A DNA stretch of 64,000 nucleotides from assembly GCF_004332295.1 (NCBI RefSeq), contig NZ_RXLP01000001.1, positions 1-64,000 of the forward strand. The letters are read 5' to 3'. The stretch comes from Alloscardovia theropitheci (GTDB taxonomy: Bacteria > Actinomycetota > Actinomycetes > Actinomycetales > Bifidobacteriaceae). Below are positions 32,991 to 41,355 of the stretch, one piece after another. How positions within the stretch are numbered: position 1 is the first letter of the stretch; each line of letters begins with the position of its first letter. A program made the translations under genes and the position numbers. A model generated the notes under the pieces. It was not told the DNA's origin and did no database searches. It was given only the letters and a program-made list of their open reading frames with translations.

Positions 32991-34409
32991 CTATTCGTTA
33001 TCTGAAGACTCATCATTTTCCGTGTCAGCAGCATCTGCGAGGAAGTGCTTTTCGTCTGGGAGAATCCAGCTAAGGAGCAATGCTACAACGAAAGCGATTG
33101 CAATAGCATTTGAGAATACCGACTGGAAAAGCTGTGGGAAGTGCTGGAAGATACCCGTTGCTTGGGTAAAGCCAATTCCGATGGTTAAAGCTAAGGTCAC
33201 AATTGTAATGTTGCGATTAGTAAAGCCTGCTTTAGCAATCATCTGGATACCAGCAAGAACGATAGAACCAAACATCATTATGGTGCATCCGCCTAAAACA
33301 GCTTGAGGTAGGGAATTAAAGACAGCAGCAAAACCAGGGAAGAAGCTTGCCAAGATAAGGATAACTCCGCCTGAAAGTATAACTTTGCGGTTAACGACTT
33401 TGGTCATCGCGACTAGACCTACATTTTGTGCAAATGATGTCAACGGGAGAGCTCCAAAGAAACCAGAAATAGTAGAAATTAAACCATCACCAGCAATTGC
33501 GCCTGCTGTTTCACGCTCCGTTGGTTCACGGTTAAAACCAACCTGCGTCAACGAAGAAGTATTTCCTAATACTTCGACGGAAGAGACGACATACAGCAAA
33601 GCAAAAGTAACTATCGCATTGATATCAAACTTAATACCAAAAGGCATGAGCGGAGCAATGTGAGGTAAAGATACGATGTCAAGACCAGAGAATTTACTGA
33701 AATCAACCATTCCCGGAGCAATGCCAGTGAAAGTAAAAATAAGAGCAATAATATAGCCGACAATTAGTCCGAAGAGAACGGATAATTGCTTTGCTACACC
33801 CTTGGCCAGAAGCTGGAATGCTAAGCATGCCACGAGGGTAATAGTTGCAACTGTTAGATTCTGCCACGAACCGAAATCTTTAGAACCAGAACCACCCCCA
33901 AATGAGGTAGCGCCTGTGGATAAGAGTGAGAAACCGATAGTAGTGACAACTACTGCAGAAACGATAGTGCTGACGAAACGCTTCCAATATTGAGCCGTTA
34001 AACCGAGGATAAGCTCGATAAGACCACCAACGATGACAGCGCCTACAACTGCACCGTAACCGAGATTAGGGTCGCCAGCGATAATCGTTGCAGCGGCTAC
34101 ATATGTAAAAGAGATACCCGTGACAATTGGTAAGCGTCCACCGATGCGCCATAATGGGTACAACTGCAGACATGTACCCAAACCTGCAACGAGTAATGCA
34201 GAGCTGATAATCCATGCGCTCTGGTCAGCAGGAAGTTTCGCAGCGCCAGCTACGATTGCGATAGGGGTGAGGTTTGCCACAAACATGGCAAGAACGTGTT
34301 GGATTCCAAATGGAATACCTTTCCAAAAAGGAATTTTTCCATCGAGTTGACGAAGTGCTGCACTCGTGGCATGTGTATCATGCGCGGATGCGGTCGCTTG
34401 ATTACTCAT
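32991..34409 (-). CDS. NCS2 nucleobase permease (xanthine/uric acid type)
   Basis: The protein has 472 residues and about fourteen helices. NCS2 landmarks are IPFGIQHVLAMFVANLTPIAIV, the central SSVEVLGNTSSLTQVGFNREP (substrate-binding Glu) and GLVAMTKVVNRKVILSGGVIL. A purine (xanthine) substrate is inferred from the adjacent xpt gene. The permease has its own ribosome binding site and a 133-base gap with a terminator hairpin separates it from xpt, so it probably has its own promoter. Confidence 0.9.
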   Translation of the reverse strand: MSNQATASAHDTHATSAALRQLDGKIPFWKGIPFGIQHVLAMFVANLTPIAIVAGAAKLPADQSAWIISSALLVAGLGTCLQLYPLWRIGGRLPIVTGISFTYVAAATIIAGDPNLGYGAVVGAVIVGGLIELILGLTAQYWKRFVSTIVSAVVVTTIGFSLLSTGATSFGGGSGSKDFGSWQNLTVATITLVACLAFQLLAKGVAKQLSVLFGLIVGYIIALIFTFTGIAPGMVDFSKFSGLDIVSLPHIAPLMPFGIKFDINAIVTFALLYVVSSVEVLGNTSSLTQVGFNREPTERETAGAIAGDGLISTISGFFGALPLTSFAQNVGLVAMTKVVNRKVILSGGVILILASFFPGFAAVFNSLPQAVLGGCTIMMFGSIVLAGIQMIAKAGFTNRNITIVTLALTIGIGFTQATGIFQHFPQLFQSVFSNAIAIAFVVALLLSWILPDEKHFLADAADTENDESSDNE

Positions 34410-34510
34410 TTATATTTCTCTTTCTCTCCAATAAATGGTAAATAGAATCTTGCTCTTCATACGGTGTGAAAACCGTAATGAGACGTAATGAGATGAGCGA
34501 AGAAAATAAA

Positions 34511-34538
34511 AGGCTGTATGGTTGGAAACATACAGCCT
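34511..34538 (-). terminator. Terminator after xpt
   Basis: AGGCTGTATG and CATACAGCCT form a perfect 10-base stem with an eight-base loop. On the minus strand it is followed by TTTTATTTTC. Confidence 0.8.
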
Positions 34539-34542
34539 AAGA

Positions 34543-35121
34543 TTAGTTGAATTCAATAGTTCCTGTGGTCGCATCCATTGTGCGAACATTTGCTAATGAT
34601 TCTACGCGATAACCGCGCTGGCGCAATGCATCTCCGCCACCTTGGAATCCTTTTTCGACAGCAATTGCAAATCCTTCGACAATGACACCAGCACTTTCGC
34701 AAATCTCAAGGAGGCCATTAAGCGCGTTACCGTTCGCAAGGAAATCGTCAATGATAAGGACATGCTCGCCTTCGTTCAAGAATCGCTTTCCGACGATTAC
34801 AGGGAATTCTTTTTGCTTGGTAAAGGAATAAATAGTAGTGGAGTATTGCTCACCGTCAAGGTTGATGGACTGTGCTTTCTTGGCAAATACCACAGGTGCA
34901 TTATTAAAATGACGTGCTGCGATGCATGCAATACCGATACCAGAAGCTTCGATAGTTAAAATTTTATCAATGCGAACACCTTTAAACAGTCGTGCCCATT
35001 CTTCCCCCATTTTATCGAAGAGAGCAACATCGCATTGATGATTGAGAAAAGCATCAACCTTCAGAACATCTCCAGGTTTGACAGTACCTTCTTCGCGAAT
35101 ACGATCTTCAAGAAGCTTCAT
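34543..35121 (-). CDS. xpt: Xanthine phosphoribosyltransferase
   Basis: The protein has 192 residues. It is a type I PRTase converting xanthine and PRPP to XMP. It has [32 protein letters not shown] and the PRPP loop [14 protein letters not shown], closely following Bacillus Xpt. It lies upstream of the permease on the same strand, a purine-salvage pair. No consensus Shine-Dalgarno is seen. The upstream leader can fold into a stem-loop region (35150-35197) but does not match the classic purine riboswitch. Confidence 0.93.
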   Translation of the reverse strand: MKLLEDRIREEGTVKPGDVLKVDAFLNHQCDVALFDKMGEEWARLFKGVRIDKILTIEASGIGIACIAARHFNNAPVVFAKKAQSINLDGEQYSTTIYSFTKQKEFPVIVGKRFLNEGEHVLIIDDFLANGNALNGLLEICESAGVIVEGFAIAVEKGFQGGGDALRQRGYRVESLANVRTMDATTGTIEFN

Positions 35122-35149
35122 AGAAACTCAATTCTTGTTTTATCTGTCG

Positions 35150-35197
35150 TCTGCTCGTTGAGCGTTAGTTATCTCAATGATATACGTCGTGAGCAGA
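35150..35197 (-). promoter_or_regulatory. Structured leader upstream of xpt
   Basis: On the minus strand TCTGCTC (35191-35197) pairs with GAGCAGA (35150-35156), enclosing ~34 bases that include a TATC/GATA hairpin and the single-stranded ACTAACGCTCAAC. The position, about 30-75 bases before the start, fits a regulatory RNA. Core bases of the guanine/adenine riboswitch are not seen. Confidence 0.35.
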
Positions 35198-35328
35198 ACT
35201 GACACTGGTGTACGGAATATGTGTATAGCTTAACGCTTAGAGGTGACGTGGAATGTTGCTGAGTAATCACATAGATTTTCATGAGATTCTCGAGAATTTC
35301 TGTAAGGCTTATGTGCTAAAAAAGAGCA

Positions 35329-38292
35329 ATGAGCTTCTCGCAATCCGGATTTGATTTCAGCAATTATTCTGATGATGATTTAGCATCGTCATACGCATCT
35401 TCATACACGTCATCGTATGGTAATGATGATACTTTACATGCGTCTCAAGCATCGACTATTTCTTTACCTCAAAGTGGGGAAGATACTCAAAAGCAATCTC
35501 GTAATGAGCGTGCTCTCGCTACGAATACATTTCAAAATCATGATAAGACTGGAGCAGTAAACCCAACGCAGAATAATTTTTATACCAATCCTGAAAAGCT
35601 TGTAGAAGGACTTAACAAGCAGCAGGATGAAGCGGTTCGATACGAAGGGCCGGCGTTGCTTATAGGCGCAGGTGCAGGGTCGGGTAAGACACGTGTACTT
35701 ACAAGGCGCATTGCATGGGCATTAGCGAGTTGGCATGTATACCCAAGTCAAATATTAGCCATTACCTTTACTAATAAAGCTGCTGCAGAAATGAAAGAGC
35801 GTTTATCAGCGCTTATTGGTTCTGCTGCACAGAAAATGTGGGTATCTACTTTCCACTCTGCTTGCGTGCGCATTCTTCGTCGACATGGCGAAACAATTGG
35901 CCTGAAATCTGGTTTTTCTATATATGACACGGCTGATTGTGAGAGACTTATAAAGCTTATTGAGTCTGAACTTAATATTGATCCAAAACGTTTCACTCCG
36001 CGAAGCATGCTCGGTGCGATTTCGGACTATAAGAATCAATTAATTGGCTGGAAGGAAGCATTGCAACATGCTGCTTCCGACTATGTACCTGGACGACAAG
36101 GACAGCACATAGCTAATCTGGGCAATAACGAAGAAGTGTTTGCGGTTTGCTATGCCGAATATCAACATCGCCTGAAAGCTGCAAATTCAGTAGATTTTGA
36201 CGATTTACTCACTCGCACGGTCGAATTACTGCGTACAAGTAGTGAAGCTCTCGAATTCTATCGTCGACGTTTTAGCCACATTTTCGTAGACGAGTATCAG
36301 GATACTAACCACGCTCAATATATTTTGATTCGTCTGCTTGCAAGTAAGGAACTACCTGAGGTTACACCGCAAATTCATCCAGCATGGGTTACTGTTGTAG
36401 GCGATTCAGATCAGTCTATTTATGCGTTCCGAGGCGCGGATATTTCAAATATCTTAGACTTCGAAAAGGATTTCGATAATGCTCGAACTATTATGCTTGA
36501 GCAAAATTATCGTTCGACGCAGAACATTTTGGATGCGGCGAATGCGGTTATTTCCCAAAATTCAAATCGTACTCCTAAGAAGCTATGGACAGATTTAGGA
36601 GAAGGCTCGAAGATTATCGGCTATGCTGCGGATAATGCTCAGCAAGAAGCTCAATGGATTGCGACTGAAATAGCGCGATTAGAGGGTGAGGGAGAATATC
36701 CTTACTCACAAATTGCGGTAATGTATCGCGCGAACGCACAGTCTCGGTCCATTGAAGAAGCTCTTATAAACGCAGGAATTCCGTATCAACTAGTCGGCGG
36801 CACTCGATTCTATGAACGTCGTGAAGTTAAAGATGCGATGGCATATGTCCAAGCAATTGCAAATCCTGCGGATGACGTAAATACTAGGCGTATTCTCAAT
36901 GTGCCGAAACGTGGTCTTGGCGCAAGAGCAGAAGCTCAGCTGAATGAGGATGCTGCAAATCGCGGTGATACTTTCTGGAGTGCTATAGAATTTGTTGACA
37001 ATAATCCTCAACTATCTTCTCGCAGTAAAAATAGTGTTATTGCTTTCCGTGAATTAATGCGATCATTGCGAGCTTTCGCACAAGAACATGACTCTCATCC
37101 CAGTGAAATAATCGCTGAAGTACTCGAAAAGAGCGGTCTCATTGAGGAATTGCGCCAATCACAAGACCCTCAAGATGCCACACGTGTGGATAATTTGAGT
37201 CAGCTACAATCAGTAGCTGCAGAGTATGAGCAAAATACTGCTGATGCTACATTAGCTGGTTTCCTTGAGACGACTGCACTTGTAGCGGATTCTGACCAGC
37301 TGCCAAGTGATGGTGAGGATCGGGGAACCGTTACACTCATGACTTTACACACTGCGAAGGGACTCGAATATCCCGTCGTCTTTCTTCCTGGAATGGAGCA
37401 GGGAACTTTCCCTCATTCTCGCAGTATTGAAGATGAGAAGGAACTTTCAGAGGAACGTCGTCTAGCATATGTAGGAATTACTCGCGCGCAGCGTAAGCTT
37501 TATGTAACTCGTGCTGCGGTTCGTTCGCAATGGGGACAAGCCTCGGATATGTTACCAAGTCAATTCCTCGACGAAATTCCAGCGCAATTAATCCATTGGG
37601 AGCGTAAAGAATCAACGATGGAACGCATGCGCAATAACTGGGAAAAATCAGACGATGAATTTGATACTTTCGACGATTACGATGATTTTTCAGACGGCTA
37701 TGACGACAGTAATTGGTCAGGGTACAGTGGTTCCACGTATGGAAATTCCTATGGCAAGTCATATACAAGTTCTAGATCGACGTATGGCTCATCTTCGTAT
37801 GGAACGTCTTACGGCTCTTCTTATGGAAGTAATGGTACGTCTTCCAGCTCAGTGAATGCTACACGTAACAGGTCAAGAAGTTCCTTTGGCGCGCGTTCAT
37901 CTGACGGTCAATCCTCGCATATGCATTATGGTACTAGTAGTGTAAGTAGCTCGCGTACATCGCGGTATTTTCGGGGCAGTAGTAGTCAAGGTCAATCATC
38001 GTCGAATTCGTTTGGGAAGACCAGCTCGCGTAACGGCAAGGTTTCCACAAAACGAATTGCTGGCGATACTCAGACAGTTTCTGGGCAAAGTCCGAAGTCG
38101 CAGCAAACAAATACGCCGCGATATACTCTCAGTGATTTTAATGTGGGAGATAAAATTACTCATGACGAATATGGTCTAGGAACCATCGTGAGTCTTGAGG
38201 ATAAAGGCCGTAACTCGGTTATGGTTGTTGACTTCGGCTCAGGCGGTACGAAGCGTCTGATGATTCGTCTTGCACCAGTTGAGAAACTTTAG
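35329..38292 (+). CDS. UvrD/PcrA-type DNA helicase with low-complexity Ser/Tyr/Gly extensions
   Basis: The protein has 987 residues, longer than the usual ~730-850. Superfamily 1 motifs: Walker A GAGAGSGKT (113-121), TFTNKAAAEMKERL, VDEYQDTN, GDSDQSIYAFRGAD, the central LEQNYRST, then TLHTAKGLEYPVVFLPG and RRLAYVGITRAQRKLY. A Tudor-like C-terminal domain (DKITHDEYGLGTIVSLEDKG) interacts with RNA polymerase in PcrA. The N-terminal ~80 residues and residues ~775-930 are disordered and rich in Ser, Tyr and Gly (SSYASSYTSSYGN; YGTSYGSSYGSNG). It unwinds 3' to 5' in repair and replication. The ATG has only a weak ribosome binding site. Confidence 0.93.
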   Translation: MSFSQSGFDFSNYSDDDLASSYASSYTSSYGNDDTLHASQASTISLPQSGEDTQKQSRNERALATNTFQNHDKTGAVNPTQNNFYTNPEKLVEGLNKQQDEAVRYEGPALLIGAGAGSGKTRVLTRRIAWALASWHVYPSQILAITFTNKAAAEMKERLSALIGSAAQKMWVSTFHSACVRILRRHGETIGLKSGFSIYDTADCERLIKLIESELNIDPKRFTPRSMLGAISDYKNQLIGWKEALQHAASDYVPGRQGQHIANLGNNEEVFAVCYAEYQHRLKAANSVDFDDLLTRTVELLRTSSEALEFYRRRFSHIFVDEYQDTNHAQYILIRLLASKELPEVTPQIHPAWVTVVGDSDQSIYAFRGADISNILDFEKDFDNARTIMLEQNYRSTQNILDAANAVISQNSNRTPKKLWTDLGEGSKIIGYAADNAQQEAQWIATEIARLEGEGEYPYSQIAVMYRANAQSRSIEEALINAGIPYQLVGGTRFYERREVKDAMAYVQAIANPADDVNTRRILNVPKRGLGARAEAQLNEDAANRGDTFWSAIEFVDNNPQLSSRSKNSVIAFRELMRSLRAFAQEHDSHPSEIIAEVLEKSGLIEELRQSQDPQDATRVDNLSQLQSVAAEYEQNTADATLAGFLETTALVADSDQLPSDGEDRGTVTLMTLHTAKGLEYPVVFLPGMEQGTFPHSRSIEDEKELSEERRLAYVGITRAQRKLYVTRAAVRSQWGQASDMLPSQFLDEIPAQLIHWERKESTMERMRNNWEKSDDEFDTFDDYDDFSDGYDDSNWSGYSGSTYGNSYGKSYTSSRSTYGSSSYGTSYGSSYGSNGTSSSSVNATRNRSRSSFGARSSDGQSSHMHYGTSSVSSSRTSRYFRGSSSQGQSSSNSFGKTSSRNGKVSTKRIAGDTQTVSGQSPKSQQTNTPRYTLSDFNVGDKITHDEYGLGTIVSLEDKGRNSVMVVDFGSGGTKRLMIRLAPVEKL

Positions 38293-38551
38293 CGACTTTC
38301 TAAATATCGGTGATGCTCTTACTTGTAGGTAATGCATAGTAGACTTCTGTTTGTTATGTGTCAAGGATCTTCTTGATATATAACTCTGGAGTCTTGGCCC
38401 ATCTGCGGGTCGGTGGAAGTACTGGAAATTTGCGGTTCTTGGACTTTCATTAAACGTTGAACGGAAAATGTACAACGCTAAGCGCAGGAGTGGCTGACTC
38501 GGTGAACTCTTATGAGTTCATCTTGCATAACTACAACAGAAGGAAATACAA

Positions 38552-39178
38552 ATGACTAAGATTCAGCGTGCACGCCGTCAGGTGCGTCTTTCTCGCGCCC
38601 TCGGCATCGCTTTGACTCCTAAGGCTCAGCGAATCTTCGAAAAGCGTCCATATGGTCCTGGTGAGCATGGTCGCGATCGTCGTCGTGCAGAGTCCGATTA
38701 CGCAGTACGTTTGCGCGAGAAGCAGCGTCTTCGCGCACAATACGGCATCTCAGAAAAGCAGATGCGTGCGATTTATGAAAAGTCCCGTCGCGAAGCTGGC
38801 CAGACCGGTAACGCAATGTTGGTAAACCTCGAATCACGTCTCGATGCTCTTGTACTTCGTGCAGGTTTCGCACGTACAACCGCACAGGCACGTCAGTTCG
38901 TTGTTCACCGCCACATCCTCGTTGATGGAAACATTGTGGATCGCCCAAGCTACCATGTAAAGCCAGGTCAGACCATTCAGGTTAAGCCAAAGAGCCAGAC
39001 CATGGAGCCATTCCAGGCAGCAGCTGAAGGTGTACACCGCGACGTTCTCCCAGCAGTTCCAGGTTACCTCGATGTCAATTTGGCAGCTCTCAAGGCTACA
39101 TTGACTCGTAAGCCTGAGGTAGAAGAGATCCCAGTAACTGTTAACATTCAGTACGTAGTCGAACACTACTCTCGCTAA
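38552..39178 (+). CDS. rpsD: 30S ribosomal protein S4
   Basis: The protein has 208 residues, normal length. S4 pattern: KIQRARRQVRLSRALGIALTP, the KRPYGPGEHGRDRRR loop, and the S4 RNA-binding domain SRLDALVLRAGFARTTAQARQFVVHRHILVDG. It is the assembly initiator of the 30S body. It is a lone gene, with a 259-base upstream region containing a short TGAACTC/GAGTTCA hairpin (38503-38520) 31 bases before the start that could serve autoregulation. GAAGGAAATACAA precedes the ATG. Confidence 0.97.
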   Translation: MTKIQRARRQVRLSRALGIALTPKAQRIFEKRPYGPGEHGRDRRRAESDYAVRLREKQRLRAQYGISEKQMRAIYEKSRREAGQTGNAMLVNLESRLDALVLRAGFARTTAQARQFVVHRHILVDGNIVDRPSYHVKPGQTIQVKPKSQTMEPFQAAAEGVHRDVLPAVPGYLDVNLAALKATLTRKPEVEEIPVTVNIQYVVEHYSR

Positions 39179-39188
39179 AAAGAACTGT

Positions 39189-39225
39189 GTTTCTGCTGTT
39201 TACACGGCAAATCCGCAGCAGAAAC
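39189..39225 (+). terminator. Hairpin after rpsD
   Basis: GTTTCTGCTG (39189-39198) pairs with CAGCAGAAAC (39216-39225), a perfect 10-base stem just after the rpsD stop. The second, stronger hairpin follows. Confidence 0.55.
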
Positions 39226-39254
39226 GAAACAACTATTACGGCATACTTACATAC

Positions 39255-39295
39255 AACATGAGCCACCGTTCTCGTATGAGGCGGTGGCTCATGTT
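39255..39295. terminator. Bidirectional terminator
   Basis: A perfect 14-base stem (39255-39268 with 39282-39295), loop of 13, lies between rpsD (+) and the holin-like gene (-). Confidence 0.75.
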
Positions 39296-39345
39296 ATGTA
39301 TAGAGTTATATGCAGATATGTAGTTAATTTGAATTATGAGAGAAA

Positions 39346-39711
39346 TTAGTCTGCAGCAATACCACTAAGAAGTGAAGAAGCGATAGAAATGACGATGGCA
39401 CCTAGAATAGACCATCCCAAACCGTGAGCGATAATTCCAACACCAAAAACATTAGTCGCTATATTTGAAGCAAGTTCAAAGCACAAAGCATTGATAATGA
39501 GCGCACCAATACCGAAAGTAAAAATCGTAAATGGTATAGCAAGAATGTGCAAAATTGGTTTAATCGATGCGTTAATAAGTGCCATAAAGAGTGCAAAACT
39601 ACCGTATGCAACCCATGCGTGATCTCCAATGGTGGAAATTCCAGGAATTAGCCACGCCGTAATACCCGTGGCAATGGTTAAAATTAGCCAATTCATAAGA
39701 AAATGTTTCAT
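39346..39711 (-). CDS. Phage-holin-family 4 (YvlD-like) membrane protein
   Basis: The protein has 121 residues and four hydrophobic segments, matching the PF04020 'mycobacterial four-TM / phage holin 4' family: LTIATGITAWLIPGIS, LINASIKPILHILAIPFTIF and FGIGALIINALCFELAS. Most members are chromosomal envelope proteins, not true holins. Divergent from the phosphatase gene. Confidence 0.85.
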   Translation of the reverse strand: MKHFLMNWLILTIATGITAWLIPGISTIGDHAWVAYGSFALFMALINASIKPILHILAIPFTIFTFGIGALIINALCFELASNIATNVFGVGIIAHGLGWSILGAIVISIASSLLSGIAAD

Positions 39712-39740
39712 GGGGTAATCTTAAGCGATAGAGTAGATAC

Positions 39741-40430
39741 ATGGCAATTCATTTATATCTTGTACGTCATGGACGAACATACTTCAATCTATATAACCGG
39801 TTACAAGGCTGGTCGAATTCACCTCTGACACTTGATGGGAAGAATGATGCTGCTAAAGCCGGGGAAAAGTTAGCTAGCGTAAAGTTTGATGCGGCGTTCT
39901 GCTCGGACACGACAAGAGCTCAGCAGACTGCCCAGATAATTTTGCAAAAGAATGCGAGCGCCCGTTTTAGCAAACTTCAAGAAGCTGAAACGCACATGGA
40001 ACTTCGTGAACAATTTTATGGATACTTTGAAGGGCGTGATATGAATGAAGCGTGGTGGGCAGCAGGAGCTCCTCATGATGCTCCTACATATGCACAGATT
40101 ATCGAGAAGTACGGTCCGGCTGCTACTCGTGATTTCTTGAAAGAAGCTGACCCATTCCATCATGCGGAAAATAATGAAGAATATTGGAAGCGTGTAGAAC
40201 GTGGGTATAGGATTATCGGGAAGTCACGTAACGTTCACGACGATAGTAATGTTCTAGTTATCGCACATGGAAACACATTACTGAGCTTGCTTCAACGTTT
40301 TAGTAAGACTGCATCTGCAGATGTTGATCTTACCGTGCGTCCGGCAAATGGTAGTATTACTCGTTTTGATTTTGATCCTTCCCAAGAAGACTTTGATATG
40401 GCGATGACCTTAATTGCTTGTAACGAATGA
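39741..40430 (+). CDS. Histidine phosphatase superfamily protein
   Basis: The protein has 229 residues. The phosphoacceptor RHG motif is at residues 9-11 (LYLVRHGRTYFN), followed by the paired FCSDTTRAQQTA and VLVIAHGNTL with the second catalytic His. It resembles phosphoglycerate-mutase-like phosphatases. Substrate unknown. TAGAGT lies six bases before the ATG, with no ribosome binding site, suggesting another leaderless start. Confidence 0.9.
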   Translation: MAIHLYLVRHGRTYFNLYNRLQGWSNSPLTLDGKNDAAKAGEKLASVKFDAAFCSDTTRAQQTAQIILQKNASARFSKLQEAETHMELREQFYGYFEGRDMNEAWWAAGAPHDAPTYAQIIEKYGPAATRDFLKEADPFHHAENNEEYWKRVERGYRIIGKSRNVHDDSNVLVIAHGNTLLSLLQRFSKTASADVDLTVRPANGSITRFDFDPSQEDFDMAMTLIACNE

Positions 40431-40559
40431 TATAAGACATACGCATAAAGTGTCACGTGCCGCCTACGCCTAGTGGTAGCCTAGTTCAAAGAATGTCATT
40501 ATGGCGATCACTATGATTTGATGACGGTAATCGAATCACTATGACCAAGGAGACGCGCG

Positions 40560-40997
40560 ATGGATCTTGGACAGGTAGCAAGCTTTATTGCGGCAATTGT
40601 ATTTGCTATTCTTGCAGGCTTCCTCATTTATCCACTTATTCGTTTAGGTAAACTGTTTGATCAGATTGCTCAAACAGTTAAGGATACTGGTGACCATGCG
40701 ATTCCAGCACTTGATGAGAGTGTAACGACTGTGAAGAAAGTTAATCAGTCATTGGAAGATGTTAACGATATTTCTTCAGCTGCCTCTACAACGGCGAATA
40801 ATATTGGGGCGCTCACAGATTTATATGGTGCTGTGCTAGGCAAGCCAGTTATTAAGATTGCTTCTGCTGTCTATGCGGCTCAGAAAACCGTAAAAGATTT
40901 TGTGGGCAAGAGCGATGGAAAGTCAGCCGAGTCTGAGGCACATTCCGAGTCTTCTGAGAATGTACATACGTCTTCCGCGAGCTCTTCTAAGGAATAG
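40560..40997 (+). CDS. DUF948 membrane-anchored protein
   Basis: The protein has 145 residues. One N-terminal helix (VASFIAAIVFAILAGFLIYPLI) is followed by a heptad-like helical region and a Ser/Glu-rich tail. DUF948 proteins resemble chemotaxis/coiled-coil envelope factors. AAGGAGACGCGCG precedes the ATG. Next gene is eight bases downstream. Confidence 0.85.
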   Translation: MDLGQVASFIAAIVFAILAGFLIYPLIRLGKLFDQIAQTVKDTGDHAIPALDESVTTVKKVNQSLEDVNDISSAASTTANNIGALTDLYGAVLGKPVIKIASAVYAAQKTVKDFVGKSDGKSAESEAHSESSENVHTSSASSSKE

Positions 40998-41005
40998 GGG
41001 AATAG

Positions 41006-41248
41006 ATGTTTAAGAGAATCTTCTGGTTCCTTGTAGGGCTGGCCACGGGACTGGTTATCGCGAGTAAAGCACAAGCGTATGTGCGTGCGCATACGCCTAG
41101 AATGGCTCGAGAGTTCGTGCTGGGGCCGGATCAAGATAATGTGACACTGCGTACTTTGGGGTCTTTGCTTGAAGACTTCAATAAATACCGCGCAGAAAAA
41201 GAAACTGAAATGAATACAACATATGCCGAGAAATATGGAAAGCGTTAG
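41006..41248 (+). CDS. Small membrane-anchored protein
   Basis: The protein has 80 residues: one N-terminal helix (RIFWFLVGLATGLVIASKAQAYV) then a hydrophilic, mostly charged tail. Eight bases after the DUF948 gene with its own ribosome binding site (AATAGGGGAATAG), so an operon. The pair sits next to alaS as in other bifidobacteria; function unknown. Confidence 0.8.
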   Translation: MFKRIFWFLVGLATGLVIASKAQAYVRAHTPRMAREFVLGPDQDNVTLRTLGSLLEDFNKYRAEKETEMNTTYAEKYGKR

Positions 41249-41287
41249 AAGTTAACGTCACAGGATTGTTAAGCTATATCCACCATT

Positions 41288-41326
41288 GACTCAGTACATA
41301 GACTTAGTACTTAGACTTAGTACTTA
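41288..41326 (+). repeat. Three 13-base tandem repeats upstream of alaS
   Basis: Copies GACTCAGTACATA, GACTTAGTACTTA and GACTTAGTACTTA at 41288, 41301 and 41314, then GAC. The last ends 30 bases before the alaS start, in the likely promoter or leader. Confidence 0.75.
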
Positions 41327-41355
41327 GACAACACATTCAAGGAGTTCACGCTTTT

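Noticed and set aside
35122-35328. Classic guanine/adenine riboswitch before xpt
   Set aside because: The conserved core bases are not found; only an unrelated stem-loop is seen.
38503-38520. Hairpin before rpsD as an S4-binding autoregulator
   Set aside because: Seven base pairs with a four-base loop is too little to distinguish from chance, so it is only mentioned under rpsD.
39346-39711. True phage holin
   Set aside because: The PF04020-type proteins are mostly chromosomal and no phage gene is nearby.
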